Source: Chloroflexota bacterium (GTDB taxonomy: Bacteria; Chloroflexota; Anaerolineae; Aggregatilineales; Phototrophicaceae). From it: a stretch of DNA of 64,000 nt. Positions 48,363 through 58,700 of this stretch are shown here, piece after piece (position 1 is the first letter of the stretch; each line of letters starts with the position of its first letter). The position numbers and the translations under genes were made by a program. The notes below the pieces were generated by a model. That model saw only the letters and a list, made by a program, of their open reading frames with translations. It was not told the origin of the DNA and did not search any database. Location of the stretch: assembly GCA_009841405.1 (NCBI GenBank), contig VXLV01000050.1, positions 1 to 64,000 on the forward strand, in the 5' to 3' direction.

Positions 48363-48502
48363 TTGACCCCCGCCCATCGGCCGCTGTCTCAAACGCAGTT
48401 CTGATGTAAGATGGGACGTGGGCTAATCGTCCGAATGACAGACAATTGAATCGTGGCAAGCGGGCAGCCGCAACTCCACAGAATAACAGGAGACAAACAG
48501 CA

Positions 48503-48829
48503 ATGGGCGCAAAGACCTTTGATGTCAACAAAGACGAATTCCAAAACGAAGTCCTCGACAGCAGCACGCCGGTTCTGGTCGATTTCTGGGCCGAGTGGTG
48601 CGGGCCGTGCAAGATGATCGCGCCGATCGTCGATGAAATCGCGACTGAATATGAAGGCAAGCTGCGCGTCGCCAAAGTTGACGCCGATGAGAATCAGGAG
48701 ATCCTCATGAACTACGGCATCATGGGCATCCCGACGCTGATTTTGTTCAAAGGCGGTGAAGCGGTCGAGCGTATTACCGGCTTCAAGCCTAAAGGCAAGA
48801 TTGTCAGCCAGTTGGCCGCGCATATCTAG
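48503..48829 (+). CDS. trxA: Thioredoxin
   Basis: A 108-residue thioredoxin with the redox site W32-C33-G-P-C36-K, the cis-Pro in GIPTLILF and the usual fold length. ATG 48503 follows AGGAG, where a longer frame starts upstream. It is divergent from hrcA. TAAGAT (48407-48412) may be its -10; the -35 is weak. A hairpin terminator follows the stop. Confidence 0.95.
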   Translation: MGAKTFDVNKDEFQNEVLDSSTPVLVDFWAEWCGPCKMIAPIVDEIATEYEGKLRVAKVDADENQEILMNYGIMGIPTLILFKGGEAVERITGFKPKGKIVSQLAAHI

Positions 48830-48852
48830 CGGTCTCGGAATTGCATTCAGAG

Positions 48853-48880
48853 CGCTCATCGAAACTCGGTGAGCGTTTCT
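48853..48880 (+). terminator. Rho-independent terminator after trxA
   Basis: CGCTCATCG (48853-48861), loop AAACT, CGGTGAGCG (48867-48875): nine pairs with one G-U, followed by TTTCT and a T-rich stretch. Confidence 0.7.
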
Positions 48881-48908
48881 GCTTTGTAGGCGCCGAGCGC
48901 GCGACGGC

Positions 48909-49049
48909 GTGAGGCCGCCGCCCGTCTTTGACACTATCACGCCGGAAGAACTTGCTGGTATTATCGCGCGTATCGATGCGCGCGAAATCGATACGCAAGA
49001 GGCCGCAAACGCGCTGCTCGCCGAGCGCTGGGTCGGCCGCCCCGATTAG
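48909..49049 (+). CDS. Short open reading frame, 46 residues, possible small protein
   Basis: A GTG-started frame encodes a 46-residue protein with a coherent amphipathic helical look: ITPEELAGIIARIDAREID, then TQEAANALLAERWVG. It ends 15 bases before the prs GTG. There is no strong ribosome-binding site and I recognise no family, so it may be a chance frame. It is recorded because it fills most of the trxA-prs gap. Confidence 0.35.
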   Translation: MRPPPVFDTITPEELAGIIARIDAREIDTQEAANALLAERWVGRPD

Positions 49050-49064
49050 CCAACTGGAGCAACC

Positions 49065-50147
49065 GTGAAACAAATGCAAATGACCGATTTGGTGAAAGTG
49101 CCTGGCGCGAAGTTTCACCCGGAACCGGCCCACGAGCTGGACCAGGAAGAGGCGCAGCAATCTTCGACCATGCGCTTCGGCTCTATGAAGGTCTTCTGCG
49201 GCAACGCTTCGCAAGCGCTCGGTGGCGAGATCGTCGATTACATCTGCAATGTATCCGAATACAACATCAAACCCGGCGTCTACACGCGCGCGGTCTTCTC
49301 CAACGAGAATATTTTCATCAAGCTTGAAGAAAGCGTGCGCGGCAAGGACGTCTACCTGGTGCAAACCATGGCCTCGCCAGTCCACGACAACTTCATGGAA
49401 ATGCTGATCATGATCGACGCGTTGAAGCGGGATTCGGCCTGGCGCATCAATCTCGTCGTGCCCTATATGAGCTACACGCGCTCGGACAAGAAGGACCAGC
49501 CGCGGGTGCCAATTACCGCGCGGCTAATCGCGAATATCATCGAGATTGCCGGCGTCGATCGCTATATGACTGTCGACCTGCACTCGGGCCAGATTCAGGG
49601 CTTCTTTAATATCCCCGGCGACGCGCTGACTGCCTTTCATCTGTTGACCGATTACGTCATCCAGAAGCTGAATGCCGGCGACCTGGAAGACCTGGTGGTG
49701 GTGGCGACCGACCTTGGCTTCGCGAAGCAAGGGCGCAATTGGGCGGAAACGCTGGGCGTGCCGCTGGCTTTCGTGGAGAAGCGGCGCGTCGGCGATGGCG
49801 AAAGCCCGCGCGCGCTCTCCCTGATCGGCAGCGTCGAAGGCAAGAACGTCCTGCTTGTCGACGATGAAGTGAATACCGCTGGCAGCGTCGTTCAGGCCGT
49901 CAATGTCGTCCGCGAATACGGCGCGCGCGATGTCCTCTTCGCATTCACGCACCCATTCTTCTCCGATTCGGCCTATGATCGCTTTGCCGAGCTGGATCTG
50001 CGCGAGATCATCTTTACCAATACCTTGCCAATCCCAGCCGAAAAGAAGCTGCCCAATATGACCGTGCTCTCGATCGCGCCCTTGCTGGGCGAGGTGATCC
50101 TGCGCGCCCACGAGGGCAGAAGCGTTGGCGCTTTGTTCAATGAGTGA
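49065..50147 (+). CDS. prs: Ribose-phosphate pyrophosphokinase, divergent, with N-terminal extension
   Basis: A 360-residue PRPP synthetase-family protein. MKVFCGNASQALGGEI is the usual start of the fold, preceded here by 40 extra residues. DLHSGQIQGFFNIPGD, FVEKRRVGDG (the catalytic loop) and RVPITARLIA are conserved. Other motifs differ from class I enzymes: the PRPP loop reads LLVDDEVNTAGS instead of DDxxDTGGT, the phosphate loop TDLGFAKQ instead of DxGGxxR, and the ATP loop MSYTRSDKK instead of FGYARQDR. GTG start with GGAG upstream; ATG 49074 and 49080 are alternatives. It overlaps the next gene by eight bases. Confidence 0.8.
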   Translation: MKQMQMTDLVKVPGAKFHPEPAHELDQEEAQQSSTMRFGSMKVFCGNASQALGGEIVDYICNVSEYNIKPGVYTRAVFSNENIFIKLEESVRGKDVYLVQTMASPVHDNFMEMLIMIDALKRDSAWRINLVVPYMSYTRSDKKDQPRVPITARLIANIIEIAGVDRYMTVDLHSGQIQGFFNIPGDALTAFHLLTDYVIQKLNAGDLEDLVVVATDLGFAKQGRNWAETLGVPLAFVEKRRVGDGESPRALSLIGSVEGKNVLLVDDEVNTAGSVVQAVNVVREYGARDVLFAFTHPFFSDSAYDRFAELDLREIIFTNTLPIPAEKKLPNMTVLSIAPLLGEVILRAHEGRSVGALFNE

Positions 50148-50856
50148 GGCCGATGGCGCCGCTGCGCCTGCCGCAGACGATACCGCCCCAGAGATTTCTA
50201 CCGCTGCGGTTGTCGCCAGCGCTGGCGGGTTCCTGGCGCTGCTGACGATTCTCTATGCGCTGGTCGATCGGGTCGGCATTGAGGATTTGCAGCAAATGAT
50301 TGCTGACGCCGGCTTCTGGGGGCCCCTGCTTTTCGTCGGCATCAAGGCGCTGACCTTCACCTTTGCGCCGCTTTCGGCCGGGCCCATTCAATTCGCGTCC
50401 GGCATTCTCTTCGGCGTGATTCCGGGCACGCTGTATTCCGTCTTGGGCGAGGTCATCGGCGGCACGGTCAACGTGCTCATTGCGCGGCTGCTGGGCCGGC
50501 GCATCGTCGCCCGCTTCGTCGGCGCCGTCGCCTTGCAGCGCGTCGACCGCTTCTACGAGCGCCACCTCGAAGATTGGAAGTCCCTGCTCGCCGCGCGGCT
50601 GCTGCTTTTTTCGGTCTATGACTTCATCAGTTACGCCGTCGGCTTTGGTAAGATTCGGCTCTCAATCTACGTGACCGTTTCCTTCATCGGTGGCCTGCTG
50701 CCAACCTACATCTTTGTCTTGATCGGCAGCCAGGCGGCGCAGCGCCAGGACGTCTTGCTCCTGATCTATGTCGGCGCGGCGGCGCTTTTTGCGGCATTCC
50801 TATTGTTCCGCCGTCCCCTGTCCGCGCTGCTCGCAAAGCTGCAAGACTGGCTCTGA
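50140..50856 (+). CDS. VTT-domain (TVP38/TMEM64-like) membrane protein
   Basis: A 238-residue protein with about six hydrophobic segments. The central VTT (SNARE-associated) domain is recognisable: PLSAGPIQFASGILFGVIPGTLYSVLGEVIGGTVNVLIARLLGRRI. Relatives such as DedA and TVP38 are membrane transport or lipid-scramblase-like proteins. Its start overlaps the last codons of prs (ATGAGTGA), implying translational coupling. The function is unknown. Confidence 0.78.
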   Translation: MSEADGAAAPAADDTAPEISTAAVVASAGGFLALLTILYALVDRVGIEDLQQMIADAGFWGPLLFVGIKALTFTFAPLSAGPIQFASGILFGVIPGTLYSVLGEVIGGTVNVLIARLLGRRIVARFVGAVALQRVDRFYERHLEDWKSLLAARLLLFSVYDFISYAVGFGKIRLSIYVTVSFIGGLLPTYIFVLIGSQAAQRQDVLLLIYVGAAALFAAFLLFRRPLSALLAKLQDWL

Positions 50857-50899
50857 AAGGTCGCGCCCGGCGCTCAGCCGTCAACGGCCGCAATCGCTA

Positions 50900-50908
50900 T
50901 GCTATAAT
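50900..50908 (+). promoter_or_regulatory. secA: Extended -10 promoter for secA
   Basis: TG-C-TATAAT (50900-50908) is an extended -10 element; the -35 (GTCAAC) is poor. A small hairpin (GGCTT with AAGCC) lies in the 40-base leader. Confidence 0.5.
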
Positions 50909-50945
50909 CGGCTTTAGCACGATAAGCCAATTCACGCGAGGATTT

Positions 50946-53753
50946 ATGTTCCGCAACATCGTCAAGAAAGTTTTCGGCGACCCCATGGAGAAGGCGCTCT
51001 CGGTCTATCAAGAGACGGTAGACCAGATCAACGCGCTGGAACCCGCCATGCAGAAGCTCGGCGACGCGCAGATGAAAGCCCGGACCGCCGAGTTCAAATC
51101 GCAACTGCAAAACGGCGCCGTCTTTGAAGACGTCCTGGTCGAGGCCTTTGCGCTCGTCCGCGAGGCATCGGTGCGCACGATCGGGCTGCGCCATTACGAT
51201 GTCCAGCTCATCGGCGGCATCGTCCTGCACGAAGGCCGAATCGCCGAGATGAAAACCGGCGAGGGCAAGACCCTGGTCGCCACGCTGCCGCTCTACCTCA
51301 ACGCCCTGGTCGGTCGGGGCGCGCATCTGGTGACGCCCAACGACTACTTGAGCAAACACGGCCTGCAATTCATGGGGCCGATCTATCATCTGCTGGGCTT
51401 GTCCGCCGCGGTGATTCAGAATACTGGCGGCGGGCCGGACAGCGGCTCATTTCTCTTTGATCCCAACTTTATATCCGATGACGCGCGCTATCAGAACCTG
51501 CGGCCGATCAGTCGCCGCGACGCCTACCTGGCCGACATCCTCTACGGCACGAACAACGAATTCGGCTTCGACTATTTGCGCGATAATATGGTGCTGACCC
51601 ACGACCGCCTGGTCCAACGCGAACTGCGCTACGCCATCGTGGACGAGGTCGACAATATCTTGATTGACGAAGCGCGCACGCCTCTGATTATCTCCGGCCC
51701 CTCGGACGAACCCTCGGATTTTTATCGCCGCTTCGCCTCTATCGTAAAGCGCTTGAAGATCAGCAGCGAAGACAGCGTCGAGGCGGAAGAGCCCAATGGC
51801 GACTATGTGCTGGATATCAAAGACCGCATCGTCTACCTGACCGAGCGCGGCGTTGAAAAAGTCGAGGGGGCCCTAGGAGTCGCCCAGCTCTATCACCCCG
51901 ACAATGCGGAAATGCTGCCCTATCTCGACAACTGCCTGCGCGCGCAGACCCTATTTGAGAAGGACAAAGAATACATCGTGCAAAATGGCGAAGTCGTCAT
52001 TGTCGATGATTTCACCGGGCGCCTCATGCCCGGCCGCCGCTTCTCCGAAGGTCTGCACCAAGCCATCGAAGCCAAAGAAGGCGTGCAGATCCGGCGTGAA
52101 AATATCACGATGGCGACGATCACTTTCCAGAATTTCTTCCGCATGTACGACAAACTCGCCGGTATGACTGGCACCGCGCTCACCGAAGCTGAGGAATTCG
52201 AGAAGACGTATGAGCTGGATGTCGTGCCTATCCCGACGCACCGCAAGGTCATCCGCGCCGACGAAAACGACCTGATTTACGTCAACGAAACGGCCAAATG
52301 GAACGCCATCGTACAAGCGATTGAGGAGCGCAACGCGCGCAAGCAGCCCATCCTGGTCGGCACCGTCGCAGTCGAAACCTCGGAGCGCCTCAGCCAATAT
52401 CTCAACAAAGCCGGCATCAAACACGAAGTCTTGAACGCCAAGCAGCACGAGAAAGAAGCGGAAATTATCACGCAGGCCGGGCGACCTGGCTCTGTCACCA
52501 TCGCCACGAATATGGCCGGGCGCGGCGTCGACATCTTGCTCGGCGGCAACCCCGAAGGCCTGGCGCGCGCGGCCCTGCGTCGCCAAGGCGTTGACCTCAC
52601 AGCCGCCAGCGCGCCGCAATGGCGTAAAGCCGTCGCCGAAGCCGAGAACATGGTCGAACGCGACCGGCAAGTGGTGCTGGGCGCCGGCGGGCTCTTTGTC
52701 CTGGGCACGGAACGCCACGAAGCGCGCCGCATCGACAATCAGCTTCGCGGCCGCTCCGGCAGGCAAGGCGACCCCGGCGAATCGCGCTTTTATCTGAGCC
52801 TCGATGACGACCTCATGCGCCGCTTCGCCAATGACAATGTCAAGCGCCTGATGAAGACCGCCGGATTCCCCGAAGACGAAGCCATTGAGCATGGCATGAT
52901 TAGCAAGTCGATTGAGCAAGCGCAGATCCGCGTCGAGGGCCACAACTTTGACATTCGCAAGCGGGTCGTCGAATACGATGACGTCGTCAACCGCCAGCGC
53001 GAGATCATTTATTCGCAGCGATTGGACTGGTTGGCTAAGGACGCCGATCACTTGCACCGCGACTATCTGGCTATGATCCACGATCAGGTCGCCGCCGTCG
53101 TCGAAGACATATTCGCGGCCGATTCGCAGGGCGAGCATTTGGACGCTGCGGCGATGTATCAGCAGTTGGCCAGCAACGGCCTGCCGCTGCCGGAAGCAAT
53201 CAACGCCGAAAACATCGATGAGTCCGAGCCAGAGGACCTGACCGCCGCGATCAATGACCATATCGGCGCGCTATTCGAGCAGAAAAAGCAGCAACTGGAG
53301 GAGGCGCGCGAAGGCCTGATGGAAATCGCTGAACGCCAAACGGTCATCCGCGCGCTCGATCATTATTGGCAGCGCCACTTGACTGACCTGGACATTCTGC
53401 GCGAGGGCATCGGCTTGCAGGCCATCGCGCAAAAGGACCCGCTGGTTGAGTATCAGCGGCAGGGCTTCCAGATGTTCCGCGTGGTTGAGGACACCTATCG
53501 GCAGTTTGCGTCGCGCAATATATTCCTGGTCCAGCCGGCTGTCGTGCAGACGCCGCAGCGCCGCCGGCAAATGCGCGAATATCGCCCTGACAGCTTCATG
53601 GGCAACAGCGACCGCCCGGTGCAGCAGACCGTGCGCAAGAATAATCGCCGCCCCGGGCGCAACAAACCCTGCTGGTGCGGCAGCGGCAAAAAATACAAAC
53701 AGTGTCACATGCGCGAAGACCAGCTCTCGGGCAAATTCCAGCAAGCCGGCTGA
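50946..53753 (+). CDS. secA: Protein translocase ATPase SecA
   Basis: A 935-residue SecA. Walker A is K103-TGEGKT, the Walker B-like box is VDEVDNILIDEARTPLIISG, and the NBD2 motif VTIATNMAGRGVDILLGGNP and the helical scaffold follow. The C-terminus has a basic linker and the zinc-binding CWCGSGKKYKQCH segment that contacts SecB or ribosomes. The length is slightly above average because of linker residues. It probably continues into the MBL gene 14 bases downstream. Confidence 0.97.
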   Translation: MFRNIVKKVFGDPMEKALSVYQETVDQINALEPAMQKLGDAQMKARTAEFKSQLQNGAVFEDVLVEAFALVREASVRTIGLRHYDVQLIGGIVLHEGRIAEMKTGEGKTLVATLPLYLNALVGRGAHLVTPNDYLSKHGLQFMGPIYHLLGLSAAVIQNTGGGPDSGSFLFDPNFISDDARYQNLRPISRRDAYLADILYGTNNEFGFDYLRDNMVLTHDRLVQRELRYAIVDEVDNILIDEARTPLIISGPSDEPSDFYRRFASIVKRLKISSEDSVEAEEPNGDYVLDIKDRIVYLTERGVEKVEGALGVAQLYHPDNAEMLPYLDNCLRAQTLFEKDKEYIVQNGEVVIVDDFTGRLMPGRRFSEGLHQAIEAKEGVQIRRENITMATITFQNFFRMYDKLAGMTGTALTEAEEFEKTYELDVVPIPTHRKVIRADENDLIYVNETAKWNAIVQAIEERNARKQPILVGTVAVETSERLSQYLNKAGIKHEVLNAKQHEKEAEIITQAGRPGSVTIATNMAGRGVDILLGGNPEGLARAALRRQGVDLTAASAPQWRKAVAEAENMVERDRQVVLGAGGLFVLGTERHEARRIDNQLRGRSGRQGDPGESRFYLSLDDDLMRRFANDNVKRLMKTAGFPEDEAIEHGMISKSIEQAQIRVEGHNFDIRKRVVEYDDVVNRQREIIYSQRLDWLAKDADHLHRDYLAMIHDQVAAVVEDIFAADSQGEHLDAAAMYQQLASNGLPLPEAINAENIDESEPEDLTAAINDHIGALFEQKKQQLEEAREGLMEIAERQTVIRALDHYWQRHLTDLDILREGIGLQAIAQKDPLVEYQRQGFQMFRVVEDTYRQFASRNIFLVQPAVVQTPQRRRQMREYRPDSFMGNSDRPVQQTVRKNNRRPGRNKPCWCGSGKKYKQCHMREDQLSGKFQQAG

Positions 53754-53767
53754 CCCTGTAGTCATCC

Positions 53768-54640
53768 ATGATTCGCATCGGCGATATCGAGCTCTTTCTC
53801 TTCAACGACGCGACCACCTGGATCGACCCGGGCGGCATGTTCGGCCTCGTTCCGCGCGTGCTTTGGTCTCGCTATTATGAGGCGGACGAGCGCAACCTGG
53901 TCCAAACCGCCAATCACAATCTGCTCATTCGCGTCGCCGGACTTAACATTCTCGTGGATACGGGATTCGGCAATTGCCTAAGCGAATCCCAGCGCAAACG
54001 CCGCAGCGTCACTCACTTTGACGGCACGCAGCGCGGCCTGCATTCGCTGGGCGTCGCGCCGGAAGATATCGACATCGTGTTGGATACGCACCTGCACGAT
54101 GATCACTGCACCGGCAACTTCCGGCTGACCGCTGAGGGCTCGCGCGAGCCGGCATTCCCAAATGCCGAGTACCTGACGCAGCGTCGCGAATACGAAGACG
54201 CCATCCGCCCCAACGAGCGCACGCGCGCCACCTACCTGCCGGACAACTACGCGCCGCTGTACGAGTCGGGTCAGCTCCGCCTGCTCGATGGCGATTGCGA
54301 ACTCGCGCCCGGCGTGAGCGCGCATGTCACGCCCGGGCACACGCCCGCCCACATGAGCGTCCGCATCGAGAGCGGCGGGCAGCATGCCGCCTTCCTCTGC
54401 GATATGGCGTCGCTCGCAGTGCATTTCGAGCGCCTGGCCTGGATGACCGCCTACGATGTCGAGCCGCTGGTGACCCTAGAAAGCAAGCGCGCCTGGCAAA
54501 CGTGGGCGCTGGAAACGGACGCGCTGCTCATCTTTCCGCATGACGCCTTGAAGCCAGCCGGCCGCCTGGTTCTCGATGAACGCGGCCGCCCCGTCGTCCA
54601 GCCGATACCGATCGCTTACGACAACCCTACCGATTACTAG
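53768..54640 (+). CDS. Metallo-beta-lactamase fold hydrolase
   Basis: A 290-residue protein. The metal site motif is H108-L-H110-D-D112-H113 (DTHLHDDHCTGN), preceded by ILVDTGFGN, and followed by the His in VTPGHTPAHMSV and the Asp in LCDMASL. The fold family covers lactonases, phosphodiesterases and other hydrolases. The substrate is not evident. It starts 14 bases after secA and is followed by a G-run repeat. Confidence 0.85.
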   Translation: MIRIGDIELFLFNDATTWIDPGGMFGLVPRVLWSRYYEADERNLVQTANHNLLIRVAGLNILVDTGFGNCLSESQRKRRSVTHFDGTQRGLHSLGVAPEDIDIVLDTHLHDDHCTGNFRLTAEGSREPAFPNAEYLTQRREYEDAIRPNERTRATYLPDNYAPLYESGQLRLLDGDCELAPGVSAHVTPGHTPAHMSVRIESGGQHAAFLCDMASLAVHFERLAWMTAYDVEPLVTLESKRAWQTWALETDALLIFPHDALKPAGRLVLDERGRPVVQPIPIAYDNPTDY

Positions 54641-54690
54641 CGTCGTGCTCATTCGGAACGACAGAGTAATTCCCGGTACGTTGTATGCGT

Positions 54691-54733
54691 CACCCCTTTC
54701 CAATGCGTTGGGGAGGGGCCGGGAGTGGGGTAG
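54691..54733. repeat. G-run repeat, copy 4
   Basis: CACCCCTTTCC, a short loop, TTGGGGAGGGGCCGGGAGTGGGGTAG. It lies between the MBL and mutM stops, in the same orientation as copies 1-3, and may also act as a terminator-like hairpin. Confidence 0.6.
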
Positions 54734-54787
54734 GTTTGCGACAGTCCGGCGCCGACCTTTCTTGATGCTGGCGCCGATGTCCCTCGT

Positions 54788-55612
54788 TCATTGAGGCTGC
54801 GGTTGACACTCGGGGCAGAAATGCGTACCGCGCTGCGCCACGCGAATCTTGTTGATGACTGCCCCGCAGCGTCGGCAGGGCAGGCTCGTCCGCCCATAGA
54901 CGTAGAAATGAGCTTGCGACTCGCCCTTTTGCCCGTCCGGCTTACGATACCAGTTGATGCTGGCGCCTTCGTGCTCAATGCCGGTTTGCAGTGCGGCGCG
55001 AATCGCCTGCTGGAGCCGTGCGGCTTCGTCGGCGGTTAGCGTGCCGGCCCTTGCCGACGGATGGATGCCGGCGCTGAACAGCGCCTCGTCGGCGTAGATA
55101 TTGCCAACGCCGGCGACGATTTCCTGATCGAGCAGCTGCGCCTTGATCGACCGCTTGCGCCCGCGCAATCCGGCGTGGAACCCGGCAACTGTAAAGTCGT
55201 CGCTCAGCGGCTCCGGCCCCAAGTGACCCAGCAGGCTGGCCAGGTCATTTGTCAGGTAGACGCGCCCGAACTTCCGCAGATCGGAAAAGCGCAGTTGGCG
55301 CCCGTCGTCCAGGTCAAAGCGTACATGCACCCAGCGGTCAGCTTCGTTCGTGGATTCCGCGTCCGCCACATAGAGCCGGCCCGACATCTTCAGGTGAACG
55401 ACCAGCGTATCGTATTCGAGCGCAATCAGGATATACTTGCCGCGCCGGTTAAGCGCGCGGATCCTTTGCCCGGCGATACGCGCCGCGAATTCGGCCGTGC
55501 CCGGCGCGTGAACTGCCGGCGCCCAGTCGTGCCACATGCTCTGGATCCGCCGGCCGACCAGCGGCTCCCGCAAGCCACGAACGACAGTCTCAACTTCCGG
55601 CAATTCTGGCAT
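54788..55612 (-). CDS. mutM: Formamidopyrimidine-DNA glycosylase
   Basis: A 274-residue Fpg. The processed N-terminus must be Pro, and the sequence gives MPELPEVETVVRGL at ATG 55612, so the longer frame upstream (12 more residues) is rejected. The conserved Glu, Lys and the FGRVYL region are present; the C-terminal zinc finger is CRRCGAVINKIRVAQRGTHFCPEC. It repairs 8-oxoguanine and formamidopyrimidines. It is divergent from dnaE. Confidence 0.95.
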   Translation of the reverse strand: MPELPEVETVVRGLREPLVGRRIQSMWHDWAPAVHAPGTAEFAARIAGQRIRALNRRGKYILIALEYDTLVVHLKMSGRLYVADAESTNEADRWVHVRFDLDDGRQLRFSDLRKFGRVYLTNDLASLLGHLGPEPLSDDFTVAGFHAGLRGRKRSIKAQLLDQEIVAGVGNIYADEALFSAGIHPSARAGTLTADEAARLQQAIRAALQTGIEHEGASINWYRKPDGQKGESQAHFYVYGRTSLPCRRCGAVINKIRVAQRGTHFCPECQPQPQ

Positions 55613-55687
55613 AGGCTGCTCACTTCGCTGGCGAGCCGACGACTGTTGCAATCGTTGTCATCCAGCCCATCGATTTGTCCTTGTGAA

Positions 55688-55696
55688 TGATATAAT
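55688..55696 (+). promoter_or_regulatory. dnaE: Extended -10 promoter for dnaE
   Basis: TG-A-TATAAT (55688-55696), an extended -10 with no good -35 match. The leader to ATG 55751 is about 48 bases. Confidence 0.55.
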
Positions 55697-55750
55697 ACGG
55701 CTGTCCTTCATTGAATTGAACCCATAACGCCGTCCGCGGAAACTGACGCC

Positions 55751-58700
55751 ATGACCAGCGATTTCGTCCATCTCCACGTCCACAGCGAGTTTTCATTGCT
55801 TGACGGCCAGAGCCGCGTCAAAGAGTTGGTGGCGCGCGCCAAAGCGCTTGACATGCCCGCCCTTGGCCTCACCGATCACGGCGTGATGTTCGGGGTTCTC
55901 GACTTTTACCGCGCCTGCGTAGACGCCGGCATCAAGCCGGTTGTCGGCATGGAGGGCTATTTGGCGCGCCGCCGCATGACCGACCGCGATCCGCGCCTGG
56001 ACCGCCGCCCCCATCATCTGCTGCTGCTGGCGCAGAACATGGAGGGTTACCAGAATCTGCTCAAGATTGCCTCCGCCGCCCAGCTTGACGGCTACTACTA
56101 TCGCCCGCGCATCGACAAGGAATTCCTGGCAGAGCACGCCGACGGGCTCATCGCCACCAGCGGCTGCCTGGCGGCCGAGATCCCGCGCTTGATCGCTGAC
56201 GGCGATGACGCGACCGCCCGCGAACGAATCGGCTGGCATCAAGACGTATTCGGCGCGGAAAACTTCTATCTCGAAATCCAGGGCCACGATATTCCCGAGT
56301 TGAATAGCCTCAATCGCTGGCTCTGCGACTATCGCCGCAGCGGGCATAGCGCCGTGCAATTGCTCGCCACCAACGATGTGCATTACGTGCAAAAGAATGA
56401 CGCTGACGCGCATGACACCTTGCTATGCATCCAGACTAGCGCCTTGAAGAGCGAAGTCGACCGCATGCGCATGGAACCCTTCAGCAGCTATTACTTGAAG
56501 TCCGCCGCTGAAATGCGCGTCGGCTATGAAGGCGCGCCGCCGGAACTGATCGACGAAGCCTTCGCCAACTCCCTGAAAATCGCCGAAATGACGGAGATTG
56601 ACCTTGATCCCAGAGGCTACCATCTGCCGGCCTTCCCGGTGCCGGCCGGCTTTGACGAACCCAGCTACCTGCGGCATTTGATCGACATCGGCATGGCGTG
56701 GCGCTTTGGCGCGGACTGGCGCGGCAACGCTACATTCACCGAGCGCATTGAGCGCGAGTTGAACATCATCCACAGCATGGGCTTCGACACCTATTTTCTG
56801 ATCGTTTGGGACCTTTGCGAATTCGCTCGAAACGCCGATATCTGGTGGAATGTGCGTGGTTCCGGCGCGGCCAGCCTGGTCGCGTACAGCCTTGGCATCA
56901 CCAATATCGATCCCATTCAGAACGGCTTGCTCTTTGAGCGTTTCCTCAATCCGGGACGTGTCAGCATGCCCGATATCGACCTTGATTATCCGGACGACCG
57001 CCGCGGCGAAATGATCGCCTACGCGGCCATGAAATACGGCGAAGACAAAGTCGCCGCCATTATCACATTTGGCACCATGGGGGCGAAGGCGGCCGTCCGC
57101 GATGTCGGGCGCGCGCTGGATGTCGACCTGGGCAAGATCAACCGCGCCGCCGCGCTGATCCCGCAGGAGGCGCGGCAGAGAAAGATCCGCGATTACGTCG
57201 ACGCCAGCCCCGAATTGCTCGACCTGTACAACAGCGATGTGGAATTGCGCGAGGTCATCGACACCGCCATCGAGTTGCAGGGCATGACGCGCCACGCGTC
57301 GACGCACGCGGCCGGCGTCATCGTGGCGGACCGTCCGCTGGTGGAGTTGGCGCCGCTGCATCGCATCACCGGCAAAGACCCGTCCGGCGGCGCGCTCAAG
57401 GCGGTGACGCAATTCCCGATGGAGACAGCCGAATCGATCGGCTTGCTGAAGGTCGACTTCCTGGGCCTGTCTACGCTGACAATTATGCGCAAGGCTTGCG
57501 AATTGGTCGCGCGCCATCGCGGCATCAACTATGACATCGACAGCTTGCCCTATCGGCATGATTCCGCCAACGTTGAACAGCGCGTCATGCTGGACGATGC
57601 CTTCAAGATGATGGGGCGGGGCGAGACGGTCGGCGTGTTTCAGGTGGAATCGGGCGGCATGAAGCAGATGCTGCGGCAAATGCGACCGCGCGTATTCGAG
57701 AATATTATCGCCGCCATCTCGCTTTTCCGGCCCGGCCCAATGCAGTTCATCGAACAATACTGCGACCGCATGCACGGCAAAGAAGACATCGAATATCTGC
57801 ATCCAAGCCTTGAGTCCATCCTCAGCGAAACTTACGGCATCATCGTTTATCAAGAGCAGATCATGCAGATCGCCGGCGAACTCTTCGATTACGAATTGGG
57901 CGAAGCCGACTTGATGCGCCGCGCCGTGTCCAAAAAGAAACCCGAAGACCTGAACAAACATCGCGCCATCTTCACCGAGCGCGGTCCCGCCAACGGCATC
58001 TCGCAAGAAACGGCCGAAGACATCTTTGACATGATCGAATTCTTCGCTGATTACGGCTTCAACAAACCCCACGCCGCTGACTACGCGGTCATCACAGTGC
58101 AGACGGCTTACCTCAAATGCCATTATCCCGAAGAATATATGACCGCTCTGCTTAGCGTACAGCGCGATGACCTGACCAAAGTCGCGACATTCCTGGAGGA
58201 GTGTCGCCGCCTCGACATCCCAATCCTGCCGCCCGACGTAAACTACAGCCAGCTTGACTTTGATATCGAAACCATAAGCGACGGCCGGCGCGGCATCCGC
58301 TTCGGCCTGGCCGCCATCAAGAACGCCGGCGCCCGCGCTTTGCAGGACCTGGTCGAACTGCGCGGCGAAGCGCCCTTTGCCACTCTCGTCGATTTCTGTC
58401 AGCGCGTTGATCTGCGAAAACTCGGCCGGCGCACGTTGGAGAGCCTGATCAAAGTCGGCGCGCTCGATAGCTTCGGCACCCGCGCCACGCTGATCGCAGC
58501 GCTGGACAGCATCATCAGCTACAGTAGCAATTATCACCGTGACCAGGAAGTCGGCCAGATGGTGATGTTCGACAGCGCCGCCGCATCGGACAGCGACTTG
58601 CTGAATGTACTGAAGCCCATTGAAGAGCACAGCCCGCGCGAACTGCTGAAATGGGAGAAGGAACTGCTGGGCCTGTACCTCACCGGGCGACCGGTCGACC

